NCBI RefSeq assembly: GCF_005083845.1
Contig: NZ_CP034894.1
Coordinates: 62,001-126,000 of the forward strand
Reading direction: 5' to 3'
Source of the DNA: Buchnera aphidicola (Aphis helianthi)
GTDB lineage: Bacteria > Pseudomonadota > Gammaproteobacteria > Enterobacterales > Enterobacteriaceae
DNA length: 64,000 bases
Shown here: in pieces, positions 51,777 through 61,885 of the stretch
Numbering within the stretch: position 1 is the first letter of the stretch
Layout: each line of letters starts with the position of its first letter
The notes under the pieces: model-generated
What the model was told of the DNA's origin: nothing
Seen by the model: the letters and a program-made list of their open reading frames with translations, nothing else
Databases searched by the model: none
Program-made: the position numbers and the translations under genes

Positions 51777-53108
51777 TTAATTAAATATAAAGTTATCATA
51801 ATAATTTAATTGAATACTATTTATCCAAGATATATTCCATTCATTTTGATTTTCTTTTTTTATATTTTGATTAACGACAAATACACCTAATGCGCTAACT
51901 AATTGATTATTATAAAATAAAAGAGGAATTTGATTGCGTAACCAAGGAGGAATATTATATTCTTGCCAAATTTTTTTAATATATTTTTGTTTATGTTTTC
52001 CTAAAATTAATATTTTACCATCACATTGAAATCGAATATTAATTAATTCACTATTTTGGGGTCTTGGTATATTCATACCTTCTGTATTATTTTTAATAAT
52101 ATATCCTAAATTATTAGGTAGAATTAATTTATGATTAGTATCATGCCAAAATACAATCATATTTTTGATATTTTTTTTTGTTTCAATAAAGTAAAGAGAT
52201 TTTTTATAGCATCTAATTTCGTTTTTTTGAATAATTATTTTTAGATTAATATTTTTTTGACTGCATATAATTTCATTATATATACGTTGAATAGTTTTAT
52301 ATGATGGTGATTTAATGTTTTTCAAAGAAATCCAATATCGAATTAAAGCTTTACATACTTCTTCTTTTAAATCTTCAAAACTTTTAATATTTAAAGATTC
52401 GTTAAAATGAAGAAATTTTTGAATTTTTTCTTGTAAAAGTATATTTTTTAATTTAGTTTCTTCTTTACATATTTTTGTAGTGCGAAAGCAATTTTTTAAA
52501 AAAAAAGGCCATTTTTTTTCTAATATTGGTAAAACGTTATGTCTGATAAAATTGCGATCATAGTTTGTATTAAAATTAGTAAAATCTTCAATCCATATTA
52601 AATTATTTAAATTAGCCCATTTTTTTAACTCTTTTTTTGTTTTTGTTAAAAATGGACGAACAATTTTAGTTTTTCCAAAAATTGTTTCATTAGACATTGC
52701 AGATAATCCTGTAGGACCACTGCCCCGTTTTAGAGATAAAAATAATGTTTCACATTGATCATTCAAATGATGTCCTGTTAGTAGTATTTCATTATTAAAT
52801 AAATGTTTGTAAATTAAGTTATATCTTTTAATACGTAATTGTTCTTCAATATTTTGTATAACGTTTACACTTATTTTTTCAATAATTAATGGTATATTAT
52901 ATTTTTTACAAGTATTGTAACAATGATCTTGCCATTTTTTTGAATTAGAATGAATGTTATGATTAATATGAATAGCACGTATGCTAATTTTAGGGTTAAT
53001 TTGTTTTATTTTTAATAATTGATACAATAATACTGTAGAATCCATTCCACCACTATAAGCTATTAAAAATAATTTATATTTATATTTTTTTATAATATCT
53101 TGAATCAA
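51777..53108 (-). CDS. tilS: tRNA(Ile)-lysidine synthase
   Basis: TilS attaches lysine to C34 of tRNA-Ile(CAU), so that it reads AUA and accepts isoleucine. It is 443 residues (E. coli 432). The PP-loop SGGMDST lies near residue 19. HHLNDQCETLFLSLKRGSGPTGL and NFIRHNVLP mark the N-terminal domain, and KKIWQEYNIPPWLRNQIPLLFY marks the C-terminal domain. The start is TTG at 53108, with AGG upstream. It is convergent with metG. AUA codons must be frequent in such A+T-rich genes, so it is likely essential. Confidence 0.95.
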   Translation of the reverse strand: MIQDIIKKYKYKLFLIAYSGGMDSTVLLYQLLKIKQINPKISIRAIHINHNIHSNSKKWQDHCYNTCKKYNIPLIIEKISVNVIQNIEEQLRIKRYNLIYKHLFNNEILLTGHHLNDQCETLFLSLKRGSGPTGLSAMSNETIFGKTKIVRPFLTKTKKELKKWANLNNLIWIEDFTNFNTNYDRNFIRHNVLPILEKKWPFFLKNCFRTTKICKEETKLKNILLQEKIQKFLHFNESLNIKSFEDLKEEVCKALIRYWISLKNIKSPSYKTIQRIYNEIICSQKNINLKIIIQKNEIRCYKKSLYFIETKKNIKNMIVFWHDTNHKLILPNNLGYIIKNNTEGMNIPRPQNSELINIRFQCDGKILILGKHKQKYIKKIWQEYNIPPWLRNQIPLLFYNNQLVSALGVFVVNQNIKKENQNEWNISWINSIQLNYYDNFIFN

Positions 53109-53140
53109 TTAAAATCGCCTGATATTAAATATATTTTTAT

Positions 53141-53214
53141 TACGTTCGAGTGGACTTGAACCACCAACTTCCACCATGTCATAGTGGTGCTCTAACCAAT
53201 TGAGCTACGAACGT
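53141..53214 (-). tRNA. tRNA-Val(GAC)
   Basis: A 74-base cloverleaf on the minus strand with acceptor ACGTTCG/CGAACGT, anticodon stem CCACT/GGTGG and loop ATGACAT, giving anticodon GAC. It resembles E. coli valV/valW but has an A1-U72 first pair instead of G1-C72. CCA is not encoded. Confidence 0.95.
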
Positions 53215-53342
53215 GAATTTTAAATAATTATTTTATATTTTATCATAAAAATATTTTTTATCTATTAAAATATATATTAATTTTTAAATAAATTTTTAAA
53301 TAAAATAAATGTTATTAGATAATATTAAATTAAGGATATTTT

Positions 53343-53969
53343 ATGTTTACAGGTATTGTTGGTGGAATTGCTCAAGTTGTATCTATAGATAAGAAAAAAA
53401 AATTACATACTTATACAATTAATTTCCCAGCTGCTTTATTAAAAAAATTACGACTTGGAGCTTCAGTTTCACATAATGGATGTTGTTTAACAGTAAAAAA
53501 AATTAATCGTTTTGATATAACTTTTGATATCATGCAGATAACACTTCAACATACTAATTTAGGATATTTAGATATAGGTGATTATATCAATATTGAAAGA
53601 TCTGTTAAATACGGTGATGAAATTGGAGGACATATAGTATCTGGTCATATTATGAATACAGCTGAAATTTCTAAAATATTAAAATTAGATAATAATTATA
53701 TTATATGGTTTAAAATAAATAATATATCTTTACTGAAATATCTTTTTTACAAAGGTTTTATTTGCATAGATGGTATCAGTTTAACTATTGTTAATATTGT
53801 TAAAAATGAATTTTGCGTAAGTATAATTCCAGAGACTTTGTCCTCAACAATAATAGGTCATAAAAAAATTGGAGAATTAGTTAATATTGAAATTGATTTA
53901 TATACTCAAATTACTGTCGATACAACAGAGCGTTTACTTCAAAAAAACTTTTTTCTTTCATATAAATAA
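53343..53969 (+). CDS. ribE: Riboflavin synthase
   Basis: This enzyme dismutates two 6,7-dimethyl-8-ribityllumazines to riboflavin (called ribC or ribE in E. coli). It is 208 residues (E. coli 213). Two lumazine-binding repeats are visible: [12 protein letters not shown] with [11 protein letters not shown], then [13 protein letters not shown] with [10 protein letters not shown]. It lies 59 bases before rsxA, whose complex needs flavins. Confidence 0.96.
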   Translation: MFTGIVGGIAQVVSIDKKKKLHTYTINFPAALLKKLRLGASVSHNGCCLTVKKINRFDITFDIMQITLQHTNLGYLDIGDYINIERSVKYGDEIGGHIVSGHIMNTAEISKILKLDNNYIIWFKINNISLLKYLFYKGFICIDGISLTIVNIVKNEFCVSIIPETLSSTIIGHKKIGELVNIEIDLYTQITVDTTERLLQKNFFLSYK

Positions 53970-54028
53970 TTTATTTTTCTTTTATATATTATTTGATAAT
54001 ATTTTATTTTGATAAATGGAAATTATAA

Positions 54029-54610
54029 ATGAAGAATTATTTTCTATTTTTTATATCAAATATATTAATTGATAACTTTATTTTAGTAAAGTTTCTTGGT
54101 TTATGTCCTTTTACAGGAGCATCAAATAAGTTAGAAGTCTCAATTGGAATTAGTTTTGCTACTACTTTTGTTATATTTATATCTACTATTATTTTATGGT
54201 GTATTAATTTTTTAATTTTATCGCCATTCGATTTAGTTTACTTGAGAATTATTGTATATATGTTAATAATTTCTTTTTTTGTACAATTTTTAGAAACTAT
54301 TTTATGTAATACTAGTCCTTTTTTATATCGTATACTTGGTATTTTTTTACCTTTAATTACAACTAATTGTGCAGTTTTAGCTATTCCTTTATTTTGTTTA
54401 TATGAAAATTATACATTTTTAGAGTCAATACTTTATGCATTGAGTGCATCATTTGGTTTTTCTATAGTAATGATTATATTTTCAAGCATTAGAGAACGTA
54501 TATTATTATCTGATATTCCTATAGTATTTAAAGGTTCCCCTATTGTTCTTATCACTATAAGTTTAATTTCCATTGTATTTATGGGTTTTAGAGGTTTAAT
54601 AAAAGTTTAA
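54029..54610 (+). CDS. rsxA: Rsx/Rnf electron transport complex subunit RsxA
   Basis: RsxA is a six-helix inner-membrane subunit of the Rnf-type complex that moves electrons between NADH and a low-potential acceptor; in E. coli it helps reset SoxR. It is 193 residues, as in E. coli. The half-repeats [12 protein letters not shown] and [13 protein letters not shown] carry the two conserved cysteines that bind an intramembrane Fe-S cluster. It leads an rsxABCDGE-nth cluster as in E. coli. Confidence 0.96.
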   Translation: MKNYFLFFISNILIDNFILVKFLGLCPFTGASNKLEVSIGISFATTFVIFISTIILWCINFLILSPFDLVYLRIIVYMLIISFFVQFLETILCNTSPFLYRILGIFLPLITTNCAVLAIPLFCLYENYTFLESILYALSASFGFSIVMIIFSSIRERILLSDIPIVFKGSPIVLITISLISIVFMGFRGLIKV

Positions 54611-54612
54611 TT

Positions 54613-55113
54613 ATGTTTATAATAATGATTATTTTAATTTTTTCTTCTTTATCTTTTTTATTAGGTTTAATACTATCATATTCTGATTATATTTTTCCTA
54701 AAACAATAGATCCTATTATAAATAAAATTAACGATATTTTACCTCAAAGTCAATGTGCACAATGTGGATATCCTGGTTGTTACCCTTATGCAAAAGCTAT
54801 AATCAATGAAAATGAAAAAATTAATAAATGTATTCCTGGAGGAAGTGATTTAATATTTAAAATTAGTAAATTATTAAATTTAGATAAAAGTTTAGAGGAT
54901 ATTAATGTTCAAAATAAATCAATTTTATATACAACGGTCAAAATTGATGAAAACAATTGTGTAGGATGTTCTAAATGCGCTATTTTTTGTCCAGTAGATG
55001 CAATAATTGGAGCTCCTAACTTCATGCATACGGTAGTACAAAAGTTTTGTACTGGTTGTAATATCTGTGTATCACATTGTCCAACTAATTGTATTAAAAT
55101 AATTGAAGAATAA
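54613..55113 (+). CDS. rsxB: Rsx/Rnf complex ferredoxin subunit RsxB
   Basis: RsxB is a membrane-anchored ferredoxin. It is 166 residues (E. coli 192, with a longer tail after the last cluster). An N-terminal helix is followed by CAQCGYPGC...C for one 4Fe-4S cluster. Two ferredoxin motifs follow: [11 protein letters not shown] and [11 protein letters not shown]. All cluster cysteines are present. Confidence 0.96.
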   Translation: MFIIMIILIFSSLSFLLGLILSYSDYIFPKTIDPIINKINDILPQSQCAQCGYPGCYPYAKAIINENEKINKCIPGGSDLIFKISKLLNLDKSLEDINVQNKSILYTTVKIDENNCVGCSKCAIFCPVDAIIGAPNFMHTVVQKFCTGCNICVSHCPTNCIKIIEE

Positions 55114-55119
55114 TATATT

Positions 55120-56758
55120 ATGTTAAAAATTAAACTTATTTTAAAAAAATATTTGTGTCTAAATTTTTGGAAACGTTTAAAACGTTATTTTATAAATAAA
55201 AAAAAAATATAATTTTTCAGGTGGAATTACATGTATACCAATAAAAGAAGAACCAAATAAGTATATTATTAATTATGTTCCTTATCCAAAGGAATTTTTT
55301 ATATATATTAAATATAATACTTTAAAACAAAGTATGTTAAGAGTAAAAATTAATCAGAAAGTACTATGCGGTGAACCCTTGACTTTTGGTGATTGTTTTA
55401 GTGTTCCTATACATTCTCCTACTTCAGGTAAGATTAAAAGTATAGAATTTAATTCTCACCATATTAATTTTAATAAAGCAAATATAAAAATTATTATTTC
55501 ATCTGATTATTTAGATCAATGGATTAGATTAAAAAAAATTAATAATTATAAATTATATTCTGCTAAAAGCTTAATAAAAATTATTTATCAATCAGGCATT
55601 GTAGGACTTGGAGGTGCTCATTTTTCGTCTTCTAAAAAATTAATGTTAAGTGTTAATAAAGTACATACATTAGTTGTCAATGCAGTTGAAAGTGATCCTT
55701 GTATAACTTCTGACTATTGTTTAATAAATAATTGTTTAGAAGAAATATTAATAGGATGTGAAATTATATCTTGGATATCTAAAGTAAAAAAGATTTTAAT
55801 TGTTATTCAAGAAGATAAAATTAAATTAATTTCTAAAATTCAATTATTAATTAGTAAAAAAACATTATTTAAAATATGTATTTTAAAAAAAAAATATCCT
55901 GGCGGAAGTAGTAAAATAATTATTAAATCTTTAACAGGAAAAGAAATTCCATATGGTAAACATTCTATAGATATAGGATATCTTATTTTTAATATTTCAA
56001 CTGTATATGCTATTAAAAGAGCTATTATTAATGGAGAACCATTAATTCAGAGAATTGTTAGTGTATATAATTATGAAAATCATTTATCTAAAAATTTTTT
56101 AATTAAAATAGGAACTCCTATAAATTTTTTTTTAAATTATTTTAAAATTCAAAATAATTCAGATTACATGGTATATATAGGAGGTATATTTATGAAAGAT
56201 TTATTAATTAATTTTAATTATTCGATCTCGAAAAATATTAATTCTATTTTAATAAAAAAAAAAATAAAAAAACTAAAAAAATCTATTAATTATTCATGTA
56301 TTAATTGTGGTTATTGTGCTCAAGTATGTCCAGTTAATTTGCTTCCTCAAAAATTATATTTATATTCTAAAAATAATAATCACGAACAAACAAAAAAATC
56401 TTATATTATGGATTGTATTGAATGTAAAATTTGTGAAAAAATTTGTCCTAGTAATATTCCATTAGTTAAATATTTTAAGAAAGAAAAAAAAAATCAACAT
56501 GAAATAAATATAGAAACATATCGAAAAAAAATATTTTTTGAACGTTTTCAATTACGAGAAGAAAGAATGATAAATCAAAAAAAAATTGTTTATAAAAATA
56601 AAAATTATTTTGATAATAAAAGCTTAATAGACTCTAATATTTTAAAAAAAGTATCAAACGAAGCATTTGTTAATAAGAAACAAATAGAAAAAAATATTAG
56701 AAAAGAAATATTACGGTCTTCAATAGAACGTATAAAACTAAAAAATAAAAACTTATAA
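55120..56758 (+). pseudogene. rsxC: Rsx/Rnf complex subunit RsxC, frame broken at a poly(A) tract
   Basis: RsxC is the peripheral NADH- and Fe-S-binding subunit. The frame from the ATG at 55120 (MLKIKLILKKYLCL) stops after 30 codons, just past ten A residues at 55198-55207. Removing one A joins it to YNFSGGITCIPIKEE and the rest, matching the E. coli FNGGIHPP region. The joined product would be 545 residues (E. coli 740, whose repetitive tail varies). The NADH-site-like GLGGAHFSS and two ferredoxin motifs (CINCGYCAQVC and CIECKICEKIC) are intact. Downstream conservation suggests selection still acts, so slippage rescue is plausible. Without it, translation could begin at the ATG at 55334 and lose the N terminus. 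Confidence 0.88.
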
Positions 56759-56781
56759 TCTTATCTTATAATAATATAAAA

Positions 56782-57816
56782 ATGAATCTTCCTTATATAT
56801 ATGAAACTTATAGTGTAAAAAAAATGATGTTTTTTGTTCTTATAGCATCTATTCCAGCTATATTAACAGAATGTTATTTTTTTGGTATAGTTATATTAAT
56901 ACAAATATTATTATTTGTATTATTTTCTTTATTATTTGAGATAATAATATTAAAAATACGTGATAAGAATATTAAAGAGAATATATTAGACAATTCATCC
57001 GTTGTAACTGGAGTATTACTAGGTTTAAGTATTCCTTGTACATTAACGTGGTGGATGATAATGTTTAGTTCTTTTTTTGCAATTGTTATTGCTAAACATT
57101 TATATGGAGGTCTGGGACAAAACATATTTAACCCGGCTATGGTTGGATATGCTGTTTTATTAATATCTTTTCCTTTATATATGAGCTCTTGGAATAAAGA
57201 GAATACCAAGTTTTTTTCTATAAACAATATAAAATCTTCAATAGATAAAATTTTTTTTACAACAAATAACAGTGATTTTTTAGTAGATACTGATATTGAA
57301 AATTTTACAAAAGCAACTCCTTTGAATAACATTAAAAATCATTCTCATGTGTCTTATGATAATGCTTTAAAAAATTTCATTTCAAAAAATGAAAAAATAA
57401 CTATTTTTTCATCTTGGAATTATATTAATTTAAGTTTTTTATTAGGTGGTTTTTTTTTACTATATAAAAAAATTATTTGTTGGCGTATTCCATTTAGCTT
57501 TTTATTTTCTTTATTTTTTTCTTCTACTATTAATTATTTATTTTCAATAGATTTTATTATTTCTCCATTGTTTCATCTTTTTTCAGGCGGAACAATGATT
57601 TGTGCATTTTTTATTGCTACTGATCCAGTGACAACTTCTTATAGTAATATAGGAAAAATAGTTTTTGGTTTAATAATTGGTTTGTTAGTTTATATAATTC
57701 GTAATTATAGTAATTATCCAGATGGAGTAGCTTTTGCAGTTTTATTTGGAAATATGCTTGTGCCATTAATAGATAATATTTTAAAAACATCTGGATATGG
57801 ACATAAAAATATATGA
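56782..57816 (+). CDS. rsxD: Rsx/Rnf complex subunit RsxD
   Basis: RsxD is a polytopic inner-membrane flavoprotein, related to NqrB. It is 344 residues (E. coli 352). The conserved HLYGGLGQNIFNPAMVGYAV segment is present. The TKATPL motif near T179 is where the family links FMN to threonine. The late FFIATDPVTTSYS is also conserved. It overlaps rsxG by 4 bases. Confidence 0.96.
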   Translation: MNLPYIYETYSVKKMMFFVLIASIPAILTECYFFGIVILIQILLFVLFSLLFEIIILKIRDKNIKENILDNSSVVTGVLLGLSIPCTLTWWMIMFSSFFAIVIAKHLYGGLGQNIFNPAMVGYAVLLISFPLYMSSWNKENTKFFSINNIKSSIDKIFFTTNNSDFLVDTDIENFTKATPLNNIKNHSHVSYDNALKNFISKNEKITIFSSWNYINLSFLLGGFFLLYKKIICWRIPFSFLFSLFFSSTINYLFSIDFIISPLFHLFSGGTMICAFFIATDPVTTSYSNIGKIVFGLIIGLLVYIIRNYSNYPDGVAFAVLFGNMLVPLIDNILKTSGYGHKNI

Positions 57817-58427
57817 AAGATTTTGAAAAAATATTAAAAAATTCATTTACAATGAGCTTTTTTTCTTTTTTATCTTTATGTATTGTTGGGTACGTACATT
57901 ATATTACAAAAAATCAAATAAGAAATCAAAAAGAATACGAAAAAAAAATGTTTATTCAACAAGTAATACCTTATAAGATTTATGTTACTTTTAAAGAAAA
58001 AAAATATTTAGTAGATAATAAACTATTAGGAGATTCAAAAAAACACAACTTGTGGTTATTATTTCAAGATAAAGTGGCAAAAGTTGCTATTGTTGAAAGT
58101 ACTGCTCCAGATGGATATTCTGGTTCAATTTATATATTAGTAGCAGCATATTTAAATGGTAAAATTATTGGTGTGAGAGTACTATCGCATAAAGAAACTC
58201 CTGGAATTGGAGATAAAATTGATATATCTATTTCTGATTGGATCACTAAATTTACAAATTTAAGTGTTATGAACTTACAAGATAATCATGTATTATTAAA
58301 AAAATACGGTGGTCAAATTGAACAATTTACAGGTGCAACTATTACACCACAAGCAGTTACTAATGCTGTAAAAAGAACAGTGATTTTTATAAAAAAAATA
58401 CCATTAATATTTTCTTTAAAGAGATAA
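57813..58427 (+). CDS. rsxG: Rsx/Rnf complex FMN subunit RsxG
   Basis: RsxG has one N-terminal membrane helix and a periplasmic domain with covalent FMN. It is 204 residues (E. coli 206). The FMN attachment motif TGAT lies at 173-176 in [13 protein letters not shown], and [12 protein letters not shown] is the family's conserved loop. Keeping the flavin threonine indicates a working subunit. Confidence 0.96.
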   Translation: MKDFEKILKNSFTMSFFSFLSLCIVGYVHYITKNQIRNQKEYEKKMFIQQVIPYKIYVTFKEKKYLVDNKLLGDSKKHNLWLLFQDKVAKVAIVESTAPDGYSGSIYILVAAYLNGKIIGVRVLSHKETPGIGDKIDISISDWITKFTNLSVMNLQDNHVLLKKYGGQIEQFTGATITPQAVTNAVKRTVIFIKKIPLIFSLKR

Positions 58428-58432
58428 AATAT

Positions 58433-59131
58433 ATGGAATGGAAAAATTTTTTAAAAAATAGATTATGGACTAATAATTCTTCTTTAGTACAACTTTTAGG
58501 TTTATGTCCAGTTTTAGCTATGACAACTAATGTAGTAAATGCAATAGGATTAGGAATAGCTACAACATTTATATTAATTTTTACAAGTGGCATTATTTCT
58601 ATATTTAAATATATCATACCTAAAAATATTAGAATTCCTATTTTTATGTTAATAATTTCTTCAATAGTTACTTGTATAGAAATGATATTGCATGCATACC
58701 AATTTAATTTATATAAATCATTAGGTGTTTTTATTCCTCTAATAGTAACAAATTGTATTGTAATTGGCAGAGCAGAAGCTATAGCTTATAAGAGTTCTAT
58801 CTTGGTTTCTGTCTTAGATGGATTATTCATAGGCTTAGGATCAACATTTGCAATGTTTTTTATAGGTTCAATACGAGAAATATTAGGTCATGGAACTTTT
58901 TTATTTGGAATAAATAAAATTTTTAATGTTTTAGGAAATAATTATTTTTTTAATATATTAAATAAAAATACAACAATAATTTTAGCAATATCTCCTCCAG
59001 GAGGATTTTTAATATTGGGTTTTTTAATTGCTTTTAAAAATTATTTAGATAAAAATAAAATTAAAAATAAAAAAAAATGTTTAAAATGTATTAGTTTAAA
59101 ATGTCAGGAACAACATAAAATATATGAATAA
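58433..59131 (+). CDS. rsxE: Rsx/Rnf complex subunit RsxE
   Basis: RsxE is the membrane partner of RsxA with the same fold in opposite orientation. It is 232 residues (E. coli 231), with [20 protein letters not shown] and [18 protein letters not shown], which carry the two cysteines. It overlaps nth by 8 bases, so the repair gene is translated from the same message. Confidence 0.96.
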   Translation: MEWKNFLKNRLWTNNSSLVQLLGLCPVLAMTTNVVNAIGLGIATTFILIFTSGIISIFKYIIPKNIRIPIFMLIISSIVTCIEMILHAYQFNLYKSLGVFIPLIVTNCIVIGRAEAIAYKSSILVSVLDGLFIGLGSTFAMFFIGSIREILGHGTFLFGINKIFNVLGNNYFFNILNKNTTIILAISPPGGFLILGFLIAFKNYLDKNKIKNKKKCLKCISLKCQEQHKIYE

Positions 59132-59756
59132 AAGTAAACGTTATAGTATTTTATCATTATTTTATATAAACCAACCTAATCCCATGACAGAGTTAATTTT
59201 TTCATCAGATTTTGAATTATTAATATCGTTAATATTATCTGCTCAATCAACCGATGTAATGGTAAATAAAATAACTTGTATTTTATTTAAAGTAGCTAAT
59301 ACTCCTGAAAGTATTTTACAATTGGGTATAAAAAGATTAAAATATTATATTAAAAATCTTGGTTTATATAATATTAAAGCTGTATATATTATTAAAATTT
59401 CTTATTTATTAATTAATAAATATAATAATCAAATTCCTAACAGTCGTATTGAACTTGAGTCCTTACCTGGCGTGGGTAGAAAAACTGCAAATATTATTTT
59501 AAATTTATTATTTGATCAAAAAACTATTGCTGTAGATACACATGTTTTTCGAGTTTCTAATCGTACTGGTTTTGCCACAGGAAAAAATGTAATACAAGTT
59601 GAAAAAAAATTAATCAAAGTTGTTCCATCTATATTTAAAAAAAACGTTCATTTTTGGTTTGTTTATCATGGACGTTACATTTGTAAAGCACGGAAAAAAC
59701 AATGTGATATTTGTTTGATAAGCAAATTTTGTGAATTAACTAATAAAAACATATAA
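59124..59756 (+). CDS. nth: Endonuclease III
   Basis: Nth removes oxidised pyrimidines from DNA and nicks the abasic site. It is 210 residues (E. coli 211). The catalytic residues have E. coli numbers: K120 in [13 protein letters not shown] and D138 in [11 protein letters not shown]. The 4Fe-4S cysteines are C187, C194, C197 and C203. It is a complete base-excision glycosylase at the end of the rsx cluster, as in E. coli. Confidence 0.97.
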   Translation: MNKSKRYSILSLFYINQPNPMTELIFSSDFELLISLILSAQSTDVMVNKITCILFKVANTPESILQLGIKRLKYYIKNLGLYNIKAVYIIKISYLLINKYNNQIPNSRIELESLPGVGRKTANIILNLLFDQKTIAVDTHVFRVSNRTGFATGKNVIQVEKKLIKVVPSIFKKNVHFWFVYHGRYICKARKKQCDICLISKFCELTNKNI

Positions 59757-59769
59757 GATATGAATATAA

Positions 59770-61773
59770 GTGATTATTATAGACGTTATTTTACCTTTTT
59801 CAATTAGATCTTATTTTAGTTATATATTACCATATTCAAAAACTCCTATAATCGGTACTCGTGTTGTTGTACCTTTTAATTCAAAAAATGTTATAGGTAT
59901 TGTAGTTGCATTTAATCATAAAGAAAATGCAAAACATTTTAATTTTAAATTTGTTAAATGTATTATTGATCATCAACCGATTTTTAATGCTTCATTATTA
60001 AATACTTTAACATGGGTTAGTAAGTACTACTATTATCCTATAGGAAGTATATTTTTTTCAATTTTACCAAATGTTTTAAAATCTAAAAATATAGAAGTAG
60101 ATGAAAATATTAATAATTTTTTTTTAAATAAAAATATAAGTAAAATAGATCAATTTAAAACAAATAAAAAATTTTTTTTAAATAAAAAAATTTTATTACA
60201 AATAAGTAAAATTATAATTAAAAATTCTTTTGCATCTTGGTTAATATCAGAAATTAATTTGTATATAAAGATTAAATTTTATTTAGGATTAATTGAACAA
60301 ATTTTAAAGAAAAATTTACAAATTTTAATTATTGTACCTTTTGAAAAATATATATATAAAATACTATTTTTTTTAAAACAGTATTTTAATGTTCCTATTG
60401 ATATTATTCATTCCGATTTAACTGATGAAACATTTTTTAAAGTATGGATTAATACTAAAAATAATCAAAATTCTATTATTATAGGAACAAAAAAGAGTAT
60501 TTTTTTTCCTTTTTTACAATTAGGCTTAATTATTATCTATGAAGAGCATAATGTAACTTATAAACATGTAGATAAATTTAAATGTAATGTTAGAGATATA
60601 GCAATATTTCGAGCATATAAAGAAAATATACCTATTATTTTAGATTCAAAAACTCCTTCTTTAAAAACGTTATATAATATTATGCATAAAAAATTTTTTT
60701 GGATAAGTTTATCTCAAAAAAATAGTTCTTTAATGTTAAAATATCAAATTATTGATATAAAAAAAGAAAAAATAAGGGTCGGTTTATCAGATACATTAAT
60801 TTATGAAATTTTTGAAAATATAAAAAAAAATTTTTCAGTGCTGTTAATTTTTCATCCATCTGATTTTATTTTTTTAGGTCTTATTTGTCGTCATTGTAAT
60901 TGGATTCCTAAATGTAATGTTTGCAATGATTACTATGAAATTAATAAATATAATAATATTGCATTTTGTAGAAATTGTTTAATTAATTTTAAAAAACCTA
61001 CGTTTTGTTATAATTGTAATTTTTTTCCATTAACTACATTAAATTTTGGTATAAAAAAAATAAAAAAAAATTTTAAAAAAATATTTCCTAATATATCACT
61101 GTTGTTTTTAATAAATTTAAAAGATATTAAAAGAAAACAATTAAATTCACAACTTTTTAATTTTTCTATTGTGCATTCAGGAATTATTATTAGTACAGAA
61201 AAAATAGTTCAAAATTATTATTTTCCTAATGTAGAATTAATTGGTTTAGTCAATATTGACTATTATTTGTTTTCTTTAAAGTTTTATAATATTGAGTATT
61301 TTTATCAGTTTTATTTGAATCTAGTTAATTTAACGCAAAAAAATTCTAAATTTTTAAATATATTTATTCAAACAACAATTCCTCACAATAAATATTTAAT
61401 AAATATATGCAATGAAAAATATTTTTTTTGTGCTCGTAATCTATTATATTTAAGAAAAAAATTTTTGTTACCTCCATGGAATTGTCAAGTTATTTTATAT
61501 TGTCAAAGCAAAAATTTTAGAAAAACTTATAATTTTTTAAAATTTATATATACTTTATTAAAAAACGAATCTAAAAAAGATAATGTTTTATTATGGTTTG
61601 TAGGTCCTGATCCTGTTTTTTATAACACTCAAAAAAAATGCTTTTATAAATTATTAATACAATGTTCTTCACGTATTTATTTGCAAAAAATATTACGAAT
61701 TTCACTTGAAATTTCAAAACATTTTTCTATATTTAATTGTGTAAAATGGTTTATAGATTTTGATATTAATTAA
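59770..61773 (+). CDS. priA: PriA-like primosomal protein with degenerate helicase motifs
   Basis: E. coli PriA (732 residues) binds stalled forks, unwinds DNA and loads the primosome. This 667-residue product starts with GTG and aligns along its length. The 3'-end DNA-binding domain (1-105) is recognisable by ALP-like ILP ends. All eight zinc cysteines remain (C373, C376, C382, C385, C400, C403, C413, C416). The C-terminal domain (from LPPWNCQVILY) ends WFIDFDIN, like WVLDVDP. The helicase core is ruined. Walker A GVTGSGKTE reads EINLYIKIK, DEEH reads YEEH, GSATP reads DSKTP, GTQMLAKGHHFP reads STEKIVQNYYFP, and the QVAGRAGR motif is gone. It cannot be an ordinary ATPase; it may be a DNA-binding scaffold or a decaying gene. 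Confidence 0.9.
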   Translation: MIIIDVILPFSIRSYFSYILPYSKTPIIGTRVVVPFNSKNVIGIVVAFNHKENAKHFNFKFVKCIIDHQPIFNASLLNTLTWVSKYYYYPIGSIFFSILPNVLKSKNIEVDENINNFFLNKNISKIDQFKTNKKFFLNKKILLQISKIIIKNSFASWLISEINLYIKIKFYLGLIEQILKKNLQILIIVPFEKYIYKILFFLKQYFNVPIDIIHSDLTDETFFKVWINTKNNQNSIIIGTKKSIFFPFLQLGLIIIYEEHNVTYKHVDKFKCNVRDIAIFRAYKENIPIILDSKTPSLKTLYNIMHKKFFWISLSQKNSSLMLKYQIIDIKKEKIRVGLSDTLIYEIFENIKKNFSVLLIFHPSDFIFLGLICRHCNWIPKCNVCNDYYEINKYNNIAFCRNCLINFKKPTFCYNCNFFPLTTLNFGIKKIKKNFKKIFPNISLLFLINLKDIKRKQLNSQLFNFSIVHSGIIISTEKIVQNYYFPNVELIGLVNIDYYLFSLKFYNIEYFYQFYLNLVNLTQKNSKFLNIFIQTTIPHNKYLINICNEKYFFCARNLLYLRKKFLLPPWNCQVILYCQSKNFRKTYNFLKFIYTLLKNESKKDNVLLWFVGPDPVFYNTQKKCFYKLLIQCSSRIYLQKILRISLEISKHFSIFNCVKWFIDFDIN

Positions 61774-61885
61774 TCTTAATTAAATAAAAATTTTATATAT
61801 TTTATATTATTGAAGTTCAAAAGAAATTAGAATAAACTATTTACATAGTTTAAATTTTTTATTTTAAAAAAATAAGGTTTTTTTT

